DNA from: Arthrobacter_D sp015752045
GTDB taxonomy: Bacteria; Actinomycetota; Actinomycetes; Actinomycetales; Micrococcaceae
Direction: 5' to 3'
NCBI RefSeq assembly: GCF_015752045.1
Contig: NZ_JADOUS010000003.1
Coordinates: forward strand, 124,001-188,000
DNA: 64,000 bases
The position numbers were made by a program, and so were the translations under genes. Shown piece after piece: positions 40,610-49,085 of this stretch (positions within the stretch are counted from its first letter, which is position 1; every line of letters starts with the position of its first letter). Under the pieces are notes generated by a model that was not told where the DNA came from, did no database searches, and worked only from the letters and a program-made list of their open reading frames with translations.

Positions 40610-41331
40610 TGGCAGGGGTGATCGTGTTCCTCATCCTCGCCGCGGGGGCATTGGTCCTGACCGCGCCGTCGGGGCGCCTTCGACGGGTCACGGAGGCGCC
40701 CGCGGATCGGGGCCCGCCCCGGGGCATCCAGGACGGCCCTCTCATCCTCGACCTGCTGGCAGCCGTGCTGTCCGCGGGAGCGTCCGTCGAGAGCGCGCTG
40801 CTGGTCGTCGGGGAAGCCTGTGATCCGTCCGTCGGTGCGGTGCTGACCCGGGTACGCGCGGCCCGACTCCTCGGTGCGTCCTGGGAGGCCGCCTGGGATG
40901 CCGGGGCGGCGGATGATCGCCCGTCCGCCGACGGGCGGTCCGCCGGCCTGCCCGCCGGCCTCCCGACGGCCCCTCGGCGGACAGCCGATCGCCAGGCGCC
41001 CGGTCGGACACCCCTGGGTCGCCAGGCGCCGGGCCGGTCGACCCGACGGCGTCCGCCGCTCGGGCGGGTGGCTCATCGGCGGTCCGACCCGCTGCCGATC
41101 GTCGAGGACGTCCGGCAGGGTCTGCGGTTCGGTACGGCCACCGGAGCGCCCTCCGCGGCACTCCTGCATGCCCACGCCGCCCAGCTCCGACGGCGACACA
41201 ACCGCGAGGTGGACAGGCGGGCCGCGGCGCTCGGAGTCCAGCTCGTGCTGCCGCTCGGCCTGTGTTCCCTGCCGGCGTTCATCTGCCTGGGCGTGGTGCC
41301 GGTGGTCCTGGGGCTTCTCCCCGACCTCTAG
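40606..41331 (+). CDS. tadC: Type II secretion F-domain protein TadC with low-complexity insert
   Basis: 241 residues from GTG 40606 (an ATG follows directly at 40609). One N-terminal helix (VIVFLILAAGALVLTA), the T2SSF start LILDLLAAVLSAGASVESALLVVGEAC and the end LRRRHNREVDRRAAALGVQLVLPLGLC plus a final helix are recognisable. Between them, residues about 105-160 are an Arg/Pro/Gly/Ala-rich stretch with repeats such as RQAPGRTPLGRQAPGRS. This interrupts the F-domain where TadC proteins normally have a short helix connection. The insert is likely disordered and cytoplasmic. The remaining platform features are intact, so it may still function. Partner of TadB. Confidence 0.82.
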   Translation: MMAGVIVFLILAAGALVLTAPSGRLRRVTEAPADRGPPRGIQDGPLILDLLAAVLSAGASVESALLVVGEACDPSVGAVLTRVRAARLLGASWEAAWDAGAADDRPSADGRSAGLPAGLPTAPRRTADRQAPGRTPLGRQAPGRSTRRRPPLGRVAHRRSDPLPIVEDVRQGLRFGTATGAPSAALLHAHAAQLRRRHNREVDRRAAALGVQLVLPLGLCSLPAFICLGVVPVVLGLLPDL

Positions 41332-41585
41332 CCCGGCGGGCCGCGGCTCCCGTCCTCCAGGACGACCGTTCCCGACGTCGTCCGTCCTGGCGCGTGCGGG
41401 CCTTGCCGCGGCCCGCCTCGTGTCCTGTTCACGACCACGGATGCCGCAGGTCAGGCGGGACCCCGGCTTATCCACTTAGCGACCCCTCCGCCCCGCGGTA
41501 GATCGTCGGATCGACAGAGTGGATCCAGCGACGTTCGTCGCTCACAGCACGTGGGGGCGACTCCACGCCGACGAAAGGGCATGCC
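41332..41585 (+). other. 254-bp gap between tadC and the pilin gene
   Basis: No gene is supported here. It may hold a separate promoter so the pilin is made in excess over the machinery. GAAAGGG just before 41586 serves as the pilin ribosome site. Confidence 0.4.
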
Positions 41586-42161
41586 ATGTCGATTCAGACC
41601 CACCGTACGGACGGAAGGGGCTCGGCGTCCCGGGTACCGCAGAGGGATGCCGGAAGCCTCCACCACAGGTCGAGCCCCGCATTCGCGGATGCACCCACGG
41701 ATGCACCCGCGGACGGAGCTCAGAAGGTGTCGCCGAGGAGCGTCCTGCGGGAGCGGGACCTCCTCCCTCCGCTGCCCGAACGGCAGCGGCTTGGACGCGC
41801 CGAGGGGTGCGCGGTGACCGCCCCATCGTTCCTCCGGCCGGCGCGGTCGGTCGATGCCGGATCGGAGGCGGGAGCCGAGGCCGAACCCGGGACGGACCGG
41901 TACGGTGGCGGCGGACCCGCCCCGTTGGCGGACCGGGCGGCGCGCCGCGCTGCGGCACGGCGGCGGCGGGCCGATGATCGGGTCATCCGGCGGGTACCGG
42001 GCCGGGTCATGGACCAGGAGGCGGGCATGGCGACCGCGGAGTACGCCATCGCGACACTGGCGGCCGTCGGATTCGCCGCGCTCCTCGTCGCGGTCCTGTC
42101 CAGCGGCGAGATCAAGGGACTGCTGATGTCCCTCATCACCTCGGCGCTGAATTTCGGCTGA
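41586..42161 (+). CDS. DUF4244 pilin-like protein with unusually long N-terminus
   Basis: 191 residues from ATG 41586, chosen because AAAGGG lies about six bases upstream. The last ~50 residues are the DUF4244 domain: EAGMATAEYAIATLAAVGFAALLVAVLSSG, containing the Flp-type prepilin motif (Gly-Met then TAEYA with the conserved Glu at +5) and the hydrophobic pilin helix. From memory Rv3656c is its M. tuberculosis counterpart. The ~140-residue leader is Arg-, Pro- and Ala-rich and much longer than usual for this family. If the Gly/Met bond is cut by a prepilin peptidase, the leader is discarded. A shorter start (such as ATG at about 42009, MDQEAG) cannot be excluded. Probable major pilin. Confidence 0.78.
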   Translation: MSIQTHRTDGRGSASRVPQRDAGSLHHRSSPAFADAPTDAPADGAQKVSPRSVLRERDLLPPLPERQRLGRAEGCAVTAPSFLRPARSVDAGSEAGAEAEPGTDRYGGGGPAPLADRAARRAAARRRRADDRVIRRVPGRVMDQEAGMATAEYAIATLAAVGFAALLVAVLSSGEIKGLLMSLITSALNFG

Positions 42162-42646
42162 TGCGGACCGGCCAGGGCGGGGCGACGGACGACGGAGGGG
42201 CGACCGCGACAGCGTCATGGAGACATCGGCGTCCCTTCGTGCCACGCCTCGGAACGCTCCTCCGGGACGCCCGCCGGCGCGGCGCCCGAACGCGACGTGT
42301 GCGGGGTGCGCAGCGAGGATCCGTCACCGCCGAGGTCGCCGTCGTGCTCCCCGCCCTGGTCGTCCTGCTCGCGCTCCTGCTCGCGACAGCCCACGTGGGC
42401 ACGGTGCAGCTGCGCCTGGAAGAGGCCGCGCGGGCCGGGGCCCGCGAGGTGATGCGGGGCGAGAGCAGCGCGAGCGTGCAACAGACCGTGCAACGCCTCG
42501 CCGGGGACACCGCCGTGGCGCAGGTGGCGTCCGACGGTCAGTGGACGACCGTCGAGGTGCGGGCGCGGGTCGAGGGTCCCCTCGTCGAACTCGTGGACAT
42601 CGAATTGCGCGCATCGGCCTCGGGAAGGAAGGAAGACGATGGGTGA
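42161..42646 (+). CDS. TadE-like pseudopilin
   Basis: 161 residues. An Arg-rich N-terminus precedes QRGSVTAEVAVVLPALVVLLALLLATAHV, the TadE-type prepilin-like helix with Glu at +5. A soluble C-terminal domain follows (QLRLEEAARAGAREVMRGE). It probably sits in the membrane as a minor component of the Tad pilus. ATG overlaps the pilin stop by one base (TGATG), so the two are coupled. Confidence 0.87.
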   Translation: MRTGQGGATDDGGATATASWRHRRPFVPRLGTLLRDARRRGARTRRVRGAQRGSVTAEVAVVLPALVVLLALLLATAHVGTVQLRLEEAARAGAREVMRGESSASVQQTVQRLAGDTAVAQVASDGQWTTVEVRARVEGPLVELVDIELRASASGRKEDDG

Positions 42647-43049
42647 TTCGCAGGATAACGCGCAGGATGATCGGCAGGGTCATGCGGTGCGGCGGAGACA
42701 CGGAGATCCCGAGAGGGGCGCCGGCACGATCCTGATGGGCGCGCTCGCCCTCCTGGCGCTGCTGCTGGTCGCGTCGGCGGCACTCCTGCTCCAGGCGGCA
42801 TCAGCGGCTTCGAAGGCGGCGACGGCGGCCGACCTCGCGGCGCTCGCAGCCGCGGACGCCGCCCGGGGACTGTCCTCCGAGGACCCCTGTTCTGCGGCCG
42901 CGACGGTCGCGGAACAGCACAGGGCCGTGGTCGAGGACTGCGAGATCGGTGCAACCGGCCCGGGGACCGCCGTCATCCGGGTGTCCGTGGGTGTGCCGGG
43001 ACTGTTACCGGATGCCGTGGGCGCGGCACGGGCCGGACCGCCGCCGTGA
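42639..43049 (+). CDS. TadG/TadE-like protein (helicase/secretion neighbourhood)
   Basis: 136 residues from ATG 42639, overlapping the previous gene by eight bases and preceded by a strong GGAAGGA. An ERGAGTILMGALALLALLLVASAALLL helix follows an Arg-rich start. Then comes AATAADLAALAAADAARG, as in TadG-like proteins, and two Cys (DPCSAAATV, EDCEIG) that may pair outside the cell. Known as the helicase/secretion-neighbourhood TadE-like family (Rv3654c-type, from memory). Last gene of the tad operon; converges on the helicase. Confidence 0.82.
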   Translation: MGDSQDNAQDDRQGHAVRRRHGDPERGAGTILMGALALLALLLVASAALLLQAASAASKAATAADLAALAAADAARGLSSEDPCSAAATVAEQHRAVVEDCEIGATGPGTAVIRVSVGVPGLLPDAVGAARAGPPP

Positions 43050-43180
43050 GGGCTGCCGCGAGCGGAACATCCGGTCAGGACCGTCTGCGCGCGGGGTACC
43101 TACGGCGACGGCCGGATAGGTGACGTCCGGCGGCGACGGCCCGACCTCGGCGTCCTGCTGAATGCGGCCGACCCGGGACG

Positions 43181-45601
43181 TCAGGCCCCGCCGCTCCTGG
43201 CCCCGGTGTCCAGGGCCGAGGGCTCATCCGATCCGGACGTGCCGGAGGTGCCGGACGTGCCGGAGGTGCCGGGCGCGACGCTGCCGGCGGCCTGCTGCAG
43301 GATCAGGGACAGCACCGCCACGGCCCCGCCCTTGCTCAACGGGTTGTTCCGGTTGCCGCATTTCGGGGACTGGACGCAGGAGGGGCAGCCGGACTCGCAC
43401 TCGCATGCTTCGATGGCGTCCCGGGTCGCCGACAGCCAGGTGCGGGCGGCCTCGAACCCCCGCTCGGCGAAGCCAGCGCCCCCGGGGTGGCCGTCGTACA
43501 CGAAGATGGTCGGCAGGCCGGTGTCGGCGTGCAGGGCCGTCGACACACCCCCGATGTCCCAGCGGTCACTCGACGCGACCAGCGGAAGCAGCCCGATCGC
43601 TGCGTGCTCGGCGGCATGGAGCGCCCCCGGGAGTTCCTCGGCGAGGATACCTTCGGCCTCGAGCAGCTCCGGGCTGATCTCGAACCAGACGCTTTTCGTG
43701 AAGAGGTCGCGCGCGGCCAGGTCGAGCGGCTCCTCGCCGAGGATCTCGTTCGAGGAGAAGGCCTTGCGCTGGAAGGACACCACCTGGGTCGTCACCTTCA
43801 CATCGCCGAAACTCGCGAGGACGCCGCCCCACAATTGGCTCACGTCCCGGTCGATGACCTCGATCTGCGTGACGTCCCGGGCCTGCGTGTAGTAGTCCGG
43901 GTGGGCCCGGGCCACCACGGCGCAGTGGCCCTCCTCGTCGAGATCCTGGACGACGTACGTCCGGCCCTGGTGCACGTACACGGCGCCGGGGTGCGCCTGG
44001 TAGTGGCTCTGCGGCGAATCCATCGTCCCGAGCAGGGCCCCGGACTCGGCCTCCACGATGTTGATCGGACCACCGCCGTCAGCACGCAGGCTCACCATCC
44101 CGGCGGCACTCTGCGGGTGCGTCCAGAACCAGCCGGCGGGGCGGCGCCGCAGGAAGCCCTGCTCGCACAAGGTGCCCAGCAGGTCCTCGGAGGTGGGGCC
44201 GAACAACTGGAGGTCCTTCTCGGTCAGCGGCAGCTCGGCCGCCGCGGCGCAGAGGTGCGGGCCGAGCACGTACGGGTTCGACGGATCGAAGACGGTGGCC
44301 TCGACGGCGAGGTCGAACACCGCTTCCGGATGGTGGACCAGGTAGGTGTCCAGGGGGTCGTCGCTCGCCACGAAAGCCGCGATGGCGTCCTGGCCGGAGC
44401 GGCCCGCGCGGCCGATCTGCTGCATCAGCGACGCGCGGGTTCCCGGCCATCCCGCCACGAGGACGGCATCGAGGCCGGAGATGTCGATCCCGAGTTCGAG
44501 TGCCGAGGTGCTCGCCACGCCCAGCAGTTCACCGCTGCGCAGCGACGCCTCGAGGGCGCGCCGCTCCTCCGGCAGGTACCCCGAACGGTAGGCGGCGATG
44601 CGGTGCGGCAGGCTCGGGTGCACGTCCTCGAGCATCCGCCGCGAGGTCTGCGCGATACTCTCCGCGCCCCGCCTGGACTTGATGAACGCGATGGTCCGCA
44701 CGGAGGAGGAGACGAGGTTGGCCAGGAGGTCCGAGGTCTCGGCGATCACGGTCCGCCGGGTGGGGGCCCCGTTCTCGCCTTTCTTGCCGGTGAGCTGCGG
44801 CTCCCAGAATGCGACCGTCGTGGAGCCGTGCGGCGAACTGTCCTGGTCGACGGCGCGCGCGGGGGCGCCGATCAGCTTGCCGAAGGACGCGGCGGGTGCC
44901 GCCGACGTCGCCGACGCCCCGATGAACACGGGGTCGGCGCCGTAGCTCGCGCAGACCCGCCGCAGGCGCCGCAGGAGATTCGCGACGTGCGACCCGAACA
45001 CGCCACGGTAGCTGTGGGCCTCGTCGATGATCACATACTTCAGCCGGCGGAAGAAGCGCGCCCACCAGGTGTGGTTGGGCAGGATGCCGTAGTGGAGCAT
45101 GTCGGGGTTCGCGAGGACCAGGTTCGCATGGTCGCGGATCCAGCGCCGGGCGCCCGACTCCGTGTCGCCGTCGTAGGTCTCGGCGCGGACCGTGGGGAGG
45201 TGCAGCGCGTTGACGGCCGACAGCTGGTCGGCGGCCAGCGCCTTCGTGGGGGCCAGGTACAGGGCCACGGACCCGGTTGGGGCCAGCGTGGCGCGGTCCA
45301 GCAGCTCGCTGCGGTGGATCTCGTCGAGCACCGGCAACTGGTAGCAGAGGGACTTCCCGGAGGCGGTCCCCGTCGCGATGATGGTGTGCGCGCCGTCGTG
45401 GGCGGACGTGGCGCCCTCCACCTGGTGACGCCACGGCTGGTGCACGCCGCGCCGGGTGAACGCCTCGACCACGTCCGGATGAGCCCAGTCGGGCCACGGG
45501 GCGTTCACCGCGTCGCGTGCGGGAATCTCGCGGACATGCAGCAGCTGCTCAGGGTCGGGTCCACCCCCGAGCAGGGGGATGAGGGAATCGCGCGCAGCCA
45601 C
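43181..45601 (-). CDS. DEAD/DEAH-box helicase with C-terminal Cys cluster
   Basis: 806 residues from GTG 45601. RecA-like domain 1 has Walker A ATGTASGKS (to residue 84) and DEAH (IIDEAHSYRG); domain 2 has ATSALELGIDISGLD and IGRAGRSGQ. The C-terminal domain holds a four-Cys site (ACECESGCPSCVQSPKCG) as in the DUF1998/MrfA and Hrq1 group. It is the DECH helicase that gives this Tad locus its name as helicase/secretion neighbourhood. B. subtilis MrfA repairs mitomycin damage, so DNA repair is the best guess. The tail ends in a Gly-Thr-Ser repeat (GTSGTSGTSGTSG) from a short tandem DNA repeat. Its conserved association with Tad genes is unexplained. Confidence 0.92.
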   Translation of the reverse strand: MAARDSLIPLLGGGPDPEQLLHVREIPARDAVNAPWPDWAHPDVVEAFTRRGVHQPWRHQVEGATSAHDGAHTIIATGTASGKSLCYQLPVLDEIHRSELLDRATLAPTGSVALYLAPTKALAADQLSAVNALHLPTVRAETYDGDTESGARRWIRDHANLVLANPDMLHYGILPNHTWWARFFRRLKYVIIDEAHSYRGVFGSHVANLLRRLRRVCASYGADPVFIGASATSAAPAASFGKLIGAPARAVDQDSSPHGSTTVAFWEPQLTGKKGENGAPTRRTVIAETSDLLANLVSSSVRTIAFIKSRRGAESIAQTSRRMLEDVHPSLPHRIAAYRSGYLPEERRALEASLRSGELLGVASTSALELGIDISGLDAVLVAGWPGTRASLMQQIGRAGRSGQDAIAAFVASDDPLDTYLVHHPEAVFDLAVEATVFDPSNPYVLGPHLCAAAAELPLTEKDLQLFGPTSEDLLGTLCEQGFLRRRPAGWFWTHPQSAAGMVSLRADGGGPINIVEAESGALLGTMDSPQSHYQAHPGAVYVHQGRTYVVQDLDEEGHCAVVARAHPDYYTQARDVTQIEVIDRDVSQLWGGVLASFGDVKVTTQVVSFQRKAFSSNEILGEEPLDLAARDLFTKSVWFEISPELLEAEGILAEELPGALHAAEHAAIGLLPLVASSDRWDIGGVSTALHADTGLPTIFVYDGHPGGAGFAERGFEAARTWLSATRDAIEACECESGCPSCVQSPKCGNRNNPLSKGGAVAVLSLILQQAAGSVAPGTSGTSGTSGTSGSDEPSALDTGARSGGA
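43236..43271 (+). repeat. 18-bp tandem repeat in helicase 3' end
   Basis: Two exact 18-bp copies (each made of two 9-bp variants, GACGTGCCG and GAGGTGCCG) encode Gly-Thr-Ser repeats at the helicase C-terminus. In-frame copy changes would only alter tail length. Confidence 0.85.
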
Positions 45602-45648
45602 CGGGCCATTCTCCCATCGGCTCCCGGGCGGAACCGCGGAAAAGCGTC

Positions 45649-46299
45649 TTATCCTCTGATGACGAACACGTCGGCGAGATGCTCCCAGCCGAGGAACTCG
45701 TAGAGTGCACGGCCGTCGGCCGAGGCCAGGAGCAGGCCCGTGGTGACGTCGTCCTCCAGGACCCCGGCGGTGAGCGCCCGCATGACGAAGCTGCCCAGAC
45801 CCCGCCGTCGGAAGCCCTCCTCCGTGATGATGCGGTCATAGACCGCGTAGTCGTCCACGGCAGCCACGGACCCACGGGCCGCGAGCTCCCCGTGGGCCCG
45901 CACCAGGACACGGCGGCAGCCGCCGTCGCTGGCACGTTCCAGCGTGTAGTCGTCGCCGGGAGGGCGCGGATCCTCGACGTCCTGCCCGCTCATGTCGACG
46001 CTCATCAGGGCCTGCTGCCGGTCGGTGACGCGCATGCCGAGCGGGAGCGCCGCATCGATCAGCTCCCGCATCCGGTTGGTGACAACCGTCAGGACCCGTG
46101 TCGGGTCCCGTTTCGTGTCGGCTGCCAGCTCGAGGAACCGGTCGGTCGCCGGTTCGAACAGGAAATGCTCGGTCTCGTCCTGCTGGTCGGTGAGCAGGAC
46201 GGAGGTGCTGCGTCCGTCCTCGTGACGCTCGTAGCCCCGGCATCTGGACCATCCCGTGATCCAGGTCTGGAGAAGTTGGTCGTCTGCATGAGCGTTCAT
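45649..46299 (-). CDS. GNAT-family N-acetyltransferase
   Basis: 216 residues from ATG 46299; a longer open frame upstream overlaps trhO antisense and is rejected. The N-terminal ~110 residues (LLQTWITGWSRCRGY, FLFEPATDRFLELAADT) are an unrecognised domain. The GNAT core is C-terminal: RVLVRAHGELAARGSVA, then IITEEGFRRRGLGSFVMRAL (acetyl-CoA P-loop, RRRGLG) and GLLLASADGRALYEFLGWE. Substrate unknown; small molecule or protein N-acetylation are both possible. Divergent from trhO with 84 bases between the start codons. Confidence 0.85.
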   Translation of the reverse strand: MNAHADDQLLQTWITGWSRCRGYERHEDGRSTSVLLTDQQDETEHFLFEPATDRFLELAADTKRDPTRVLTVVTNRMRELIDAALPLGMRVTDRQQALMSVDMSGQDVEDPRPPGDDYTLERASDGGCRRVLVRAHGELAARGSVAAVDDYAVYDRIITEEGFRRRGLGSFVMRALTAGVLEDDVTTGLLLASADGRALYEFLGWEHLADVFVIRG

Positions 46300-46370
46300 G
46301 TGCTGACGATAGTTCTCCGGCGCCGCCGATGATATAGGAGGCCGGGAGGTGACGGTTTTGCGTCGCGACG

Positions 46371-46384
46371 TAGGCTTTGAACCG
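46371..46384 (+). promoter_or_regulatory. -10 element for leaderless trhO
   Basis: TAGGCT at 46371-46376 ends seven bases before the GTG at 46384, with no Shine-Dalgarno between, so the mRNA should begin at or near the GTG. Confidence 0.5.
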
Positions 46385-47310
46385 TGTCGATGAACCGGAT
46401 TGCCCTGTATTACGCGTTTGCACCCCTGCCCGATCCCGAGGCCGTCAGGCTGTGGCAGCGGGCGCTCTGTGAGAAGTGGGGGCTGCGCGGCAGGATCCTC
46501 ATCTCGAAGGACGGGATCAACGGAACCGTGGGCGGCGAGATCGGCGCGGTGAAGCAGTACGTCAGGACCACGCGCGAGTACCCGGCCTTCAAGGGCCTGG
46601 AGATCAAATGGTCCGACGGCGGCGCGGAGGACTTCCCGCGGCTCAGCGTCAAGGTGCGCGACGAGATCGTCTCGTTCGGAGCCCCCGGTGAGCTGAAGGT
46701 CGATGAGGACGGCGTCGTGGGCGGCGGCATCCACCTCGGCCCGGAGGAACTGCACGCGCTCGTCGACGCCAGGCGCGAGGTGGGGGAGGAGGTCGTCTTC
46801 TTCGACGGGCGGAACGCGCTCGAGGCGCAGATCGGCCGCTTCAAGGGGGCCGTCGTCCCCGACGTCCGGACCACGCACGACTTCGTCCGCGAACTCGACT
46901 CGGGCAAGTACGACGACCTGAAGGACAAACCCGTGGTCACCTACTGCACGGGCGGCATCCGCTGCGAGGTGCTGTCCAGCCTCATGGTCAGCCGGGGCTT
47001 CCAGGAGGTCTACCAGCTCGACGGCGGGATCGTCCGTTACGGCGAGACGTACCGGGACGGCGGACTGTGGGAGGGGTCGCTGTATGTCTTCGACAAGCGG
47101 ATGCACCTCGAGTTCAGCGACGACGCCGTGACGATCGGCAAGTGCGTGCGCTGCCAGGCGCCGACCAACAAGTTCGAGAACTGCTCCAACCAGTCCTGCC
47201 GCAACCTCACCCTGTACTGCGCCGCCTGCGCGGCCGATCCCTCGACCCTGCGCTGCCCCCAGGGCTGCGAGTCGGACGAGGCCGAGGCGACGGCCGCGGG
47301 TGCCGCCTGA
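46384..47310 (+). CDS. trhO: tRNA uridine(34) hydroxylase (rhodanese family)
   Basis: 308 residues from GTG 46384 (an in-frame ATG follows two codons later). The N-terminal acylphosphatase-like domain (RIALYYAFAPLPDPEAVRLWQ, RGRILISKDGINGTVGG) precedes a rhodanese domain with catalytic Cys188 in TYCTGGIRCE. The C-terminal Cys-rich tail (CVRCQ, NCSNQSCRN, YCAACAAD, CPQGCE) probably binds zinc. TrhO (YceA) makes 5-hydroxyuridine at position 34 of certain tRNAs. Stop overlaps the methyltransferase ATG (TGATG), so they are cotranscribed. Confidence 0.94.
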   Translation: MSMNRIALYYAFAPLPDPEAVRLWQRALCEKWGLRGRILISKDGINGTVGGEIGAVKQYVRTTREYPAFKGLEIKWSDGGAEDFPRLSVKVRDEIVSFGAPGELKVDEDGVVGGGIHLGPEELHALVDARREVGEEVVFFDGRNALEAQIGRFKGAVVPDVRTTHDFVRELDSGKYDDLKDKPVVTYCTGGIRCEVLSSLMVSRGFQEVYQLDGGIVRYGETYRDGGLWEGSLYVFDKRMHLEFSDDAVTIGKCVRCQAPTNKFENCSNQSCRNLTLYCAACAADPSTLRCPQGCESDEAEATAAGAA

Positions 47311-48965
47311 TGCCGGCGGATACCCCGGCCTGGCCGGAGTTCGACGACGACGTCGCGTCCGCACCGTCGAGCGGGGACCTCGCTGCGCTCGCGGCACTGG
47401 CCGCCGACCTGACATCCCTCGAATACACGGTCGACGGCGTCGACGCCTTCCTCGGGGCGGCGGCGTGCGCGGCCCTCGGCCGGGGCCAGCTGGTCCCGGC
47501 CCTGCTGGAATGCCGTCGCCCCACCGGGTCCGGTGACACCGCACGCGCCGTCCCCGTGCTGCTCTGGCTGCTCGGCGAGACCGTGACGGAGCAGGAGCTC
47601 GGACAGGCCTTCCCCGCCAGCGGTGTGGGGGGCCTCGAGCGGCTGAGGCTCATCGAACGCGTGACGGGGACCAGCACGGCCGGAGCAGCGGACCCCGCTG
47701 CCGCGCGCCACTGGCGTGCCGCCGTCGAACTCCGCCCCTACGGCTCGGACGTCGGCGGCAACCTCTGGGTGGCGAGCGACCTCGGCTCGGAGCAGCGTCC
47801 CGGACCCCTGCGCCACGACCACGTCCTCGGGATCGGCGGAGCCTCGCTGACCCTCGCCCAGACCGTCATGAGGACGCCGGTCGATCGGGCCCTGGACCTG
47901 GGGGCGGGCTGCGGCATCCAGGCGTTCCACCTGCTGGCGCACGCCGGCCACGTGACGTTGACCGACATCTCGGACCGGGCCCTCGCCTTCGCCCGCTTCA
48001 ATCTCCTCCTGAACGCTCCCGCGCTGGGCATCGATCCCGAACGGGCCGGCACGCGGGTCAGCCTCCGGCTCGGCAGCCTCCTCGACCCGGTGCGCGGGGA
48101 GCGGTTCGACCTCGTGGTGTCCAACCCGCCCTTCGTGATCACGCCCCGCACGGGTGGTCCGGAGCAGGCGTACACCTACCGGGACGGCGGACTCGCAGGC
48201 GACGCCATCGTCAGCACGCTGGTGCGGGAGCTGCCGGGCGTCCTCACGCCGGGCGGCGCGGCGCAACTGCTCGGCAACTGGGAGATCACCGAGGGGACGC
48301 CGTGGGACCGCCGCATCCGGGGGTTCGTGCCGCCGGGCGTCGACGCGTGGATCATCCAGCGCGAGCAGCTGACGCCGGTCCAGTACGCCGAGACCTGGCT
48401 GCGGGACGCCGCGGAGAACCGCGACCGCGAGGCCTACGTGGCGAGCTTTGCCGCCTATCTGGCCGACTTCGCCGCCCGGGACGTCGAGGGCATCGGGTTC
48501 GGGTCCGTCTGGCTGAGGCGCCCCCGGACTCCGAGCGACCTCGTCCGGGTGACGCTCGAGGAGATCACCCACGACATCGAACAGCCCGTGGGCCCGCACC
48601 TCGCCGCGGCGATCGGCCGCAGCGACTGGCTCGCCGCCCACACCGAGCAGGCCGCGTCCGGGATCGGCATCGCCGACGAGTTCCTGCTCGTCGCCGAGGA
48701 CGTCACCGAGGAACGCCACCAGCGGCCCGGCGCCGAGCACCCCGGCGTCATCCTGCTGCGGCAGGGTGCCGGCCTCCGGCGGACCAGCCTGCTCAGCACG
48801 GAACTGGCCGGGTTCGCCTCCGCGTGCGACGGCGATCTCACGGCCGGGCAGATCGCGGGAGCCCTCGCCATGCTGCTGGACAGGCCCGACGCGGCATTCA
48901 CCACGGAACTGCTGCTCGATGTCGAGCACCTCGTCCGCGAGGGCTTCCTCCTTCCGGCCGCCTGA
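47310..48965 (+). CDS. SAM-dependent methyltransferase, PrmC/HemK-like
   Basis: 551 residues from ATG 47310, overlapping the trhO stop. The N-terminal ~130 residues form a helical domain (LLWLLGETVTEQELGQAFP). The Rossmann methyltransferase domain follows, with VDRALDLGAGCGIQAFHLLAHAG (SAM loop) and VTLTDISDRALAFARFNLLLN. The NPPF tetrapeptide (LVVSNPPFVITPR) indicates methylation of an amide or exocyclic amino group, as in PrmC. The C-terminal ~200 residues are extra, with a winged-helix-like end. The substrate may be protein Gln or RNA/DNA base N. Upstream of topA on the same strand. Confidence 0.88.
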   Translation: MPADTPAWPEFDDDVASAPSSGDLAALAALAADLTSLEYTVDGVDAFLGAAACAALGRGQLVPALLECRRPTGSGDTARAVPVLLWLLGETVTEQELGQAFPASGVGGLERLRLIERVTGTSTAGAADPAAARHWRAAVELRPYGSDVGGNLWVASDLGSEQRPGPLRHDHVLGIGGASLTLAQTVMRTPVDRALDLGAGCGIQAFHLLAHAGHVTLTDISDRALAFARFNLLLNAPALGIDPERAGTRVSLRLGSLLDPVRGERFDLVVSNPPFVITPRTGGPEQAYTYRDGGLAGDAIVSTLVRELPGVLTPGGAAQLLGNWEITEGTPWDRRIRGFVPPGVDAWIIQREQLTPVQYAETWLRDAAENRDREAYVASFAAYLADFAARDVEGIGFGSVWLRRPRTPSDLVRVTLEEITHDIEQPVGPHLAAAIGRSDWLAAHTEQAASGIGIADEFLLVAEDVTEERHQRPGAEHPGVILLRQGAGLRRTSLLSTELAGFASACDGDLTAGQIAGALAMLLDRPDAAFTTELLLDVEHLVREGFLLPAA

Positions 48966-48980
48966 AACCTGCCATTACTC

Positions 48981-49008
48981 TTGTGCAGGTACTCATGGCG
49001 CATACTGT
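48981..49008 (+). promoter_or_regulatory. Putative topA promoter
   Basis: TTGTGC (48981-48986) and TACTGT (49003-49008) are separated by 16 bases, a good sigma-70-type fit. The roughly 70-base leader ends in a TATATATAGGAGAG stretch containing the ribosome site. Confidence 0.5.
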
Positions 49009-49085
49009 GAGGTGAGCCCGGCAGCGGGATCCGGACCGGATATCCAGGATCTGCCGCGGCATTCACCCGTATATATAGGAGAGAA

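Noticed and set aside
45649..47544. 631-residue minus-strand frame merging the GNAT protein with sequence antisense to trhO
   Set aside because: Upstream part is low-complexity shadow of trhO and the methyltransferase; GNAT start at 46299 fits better.
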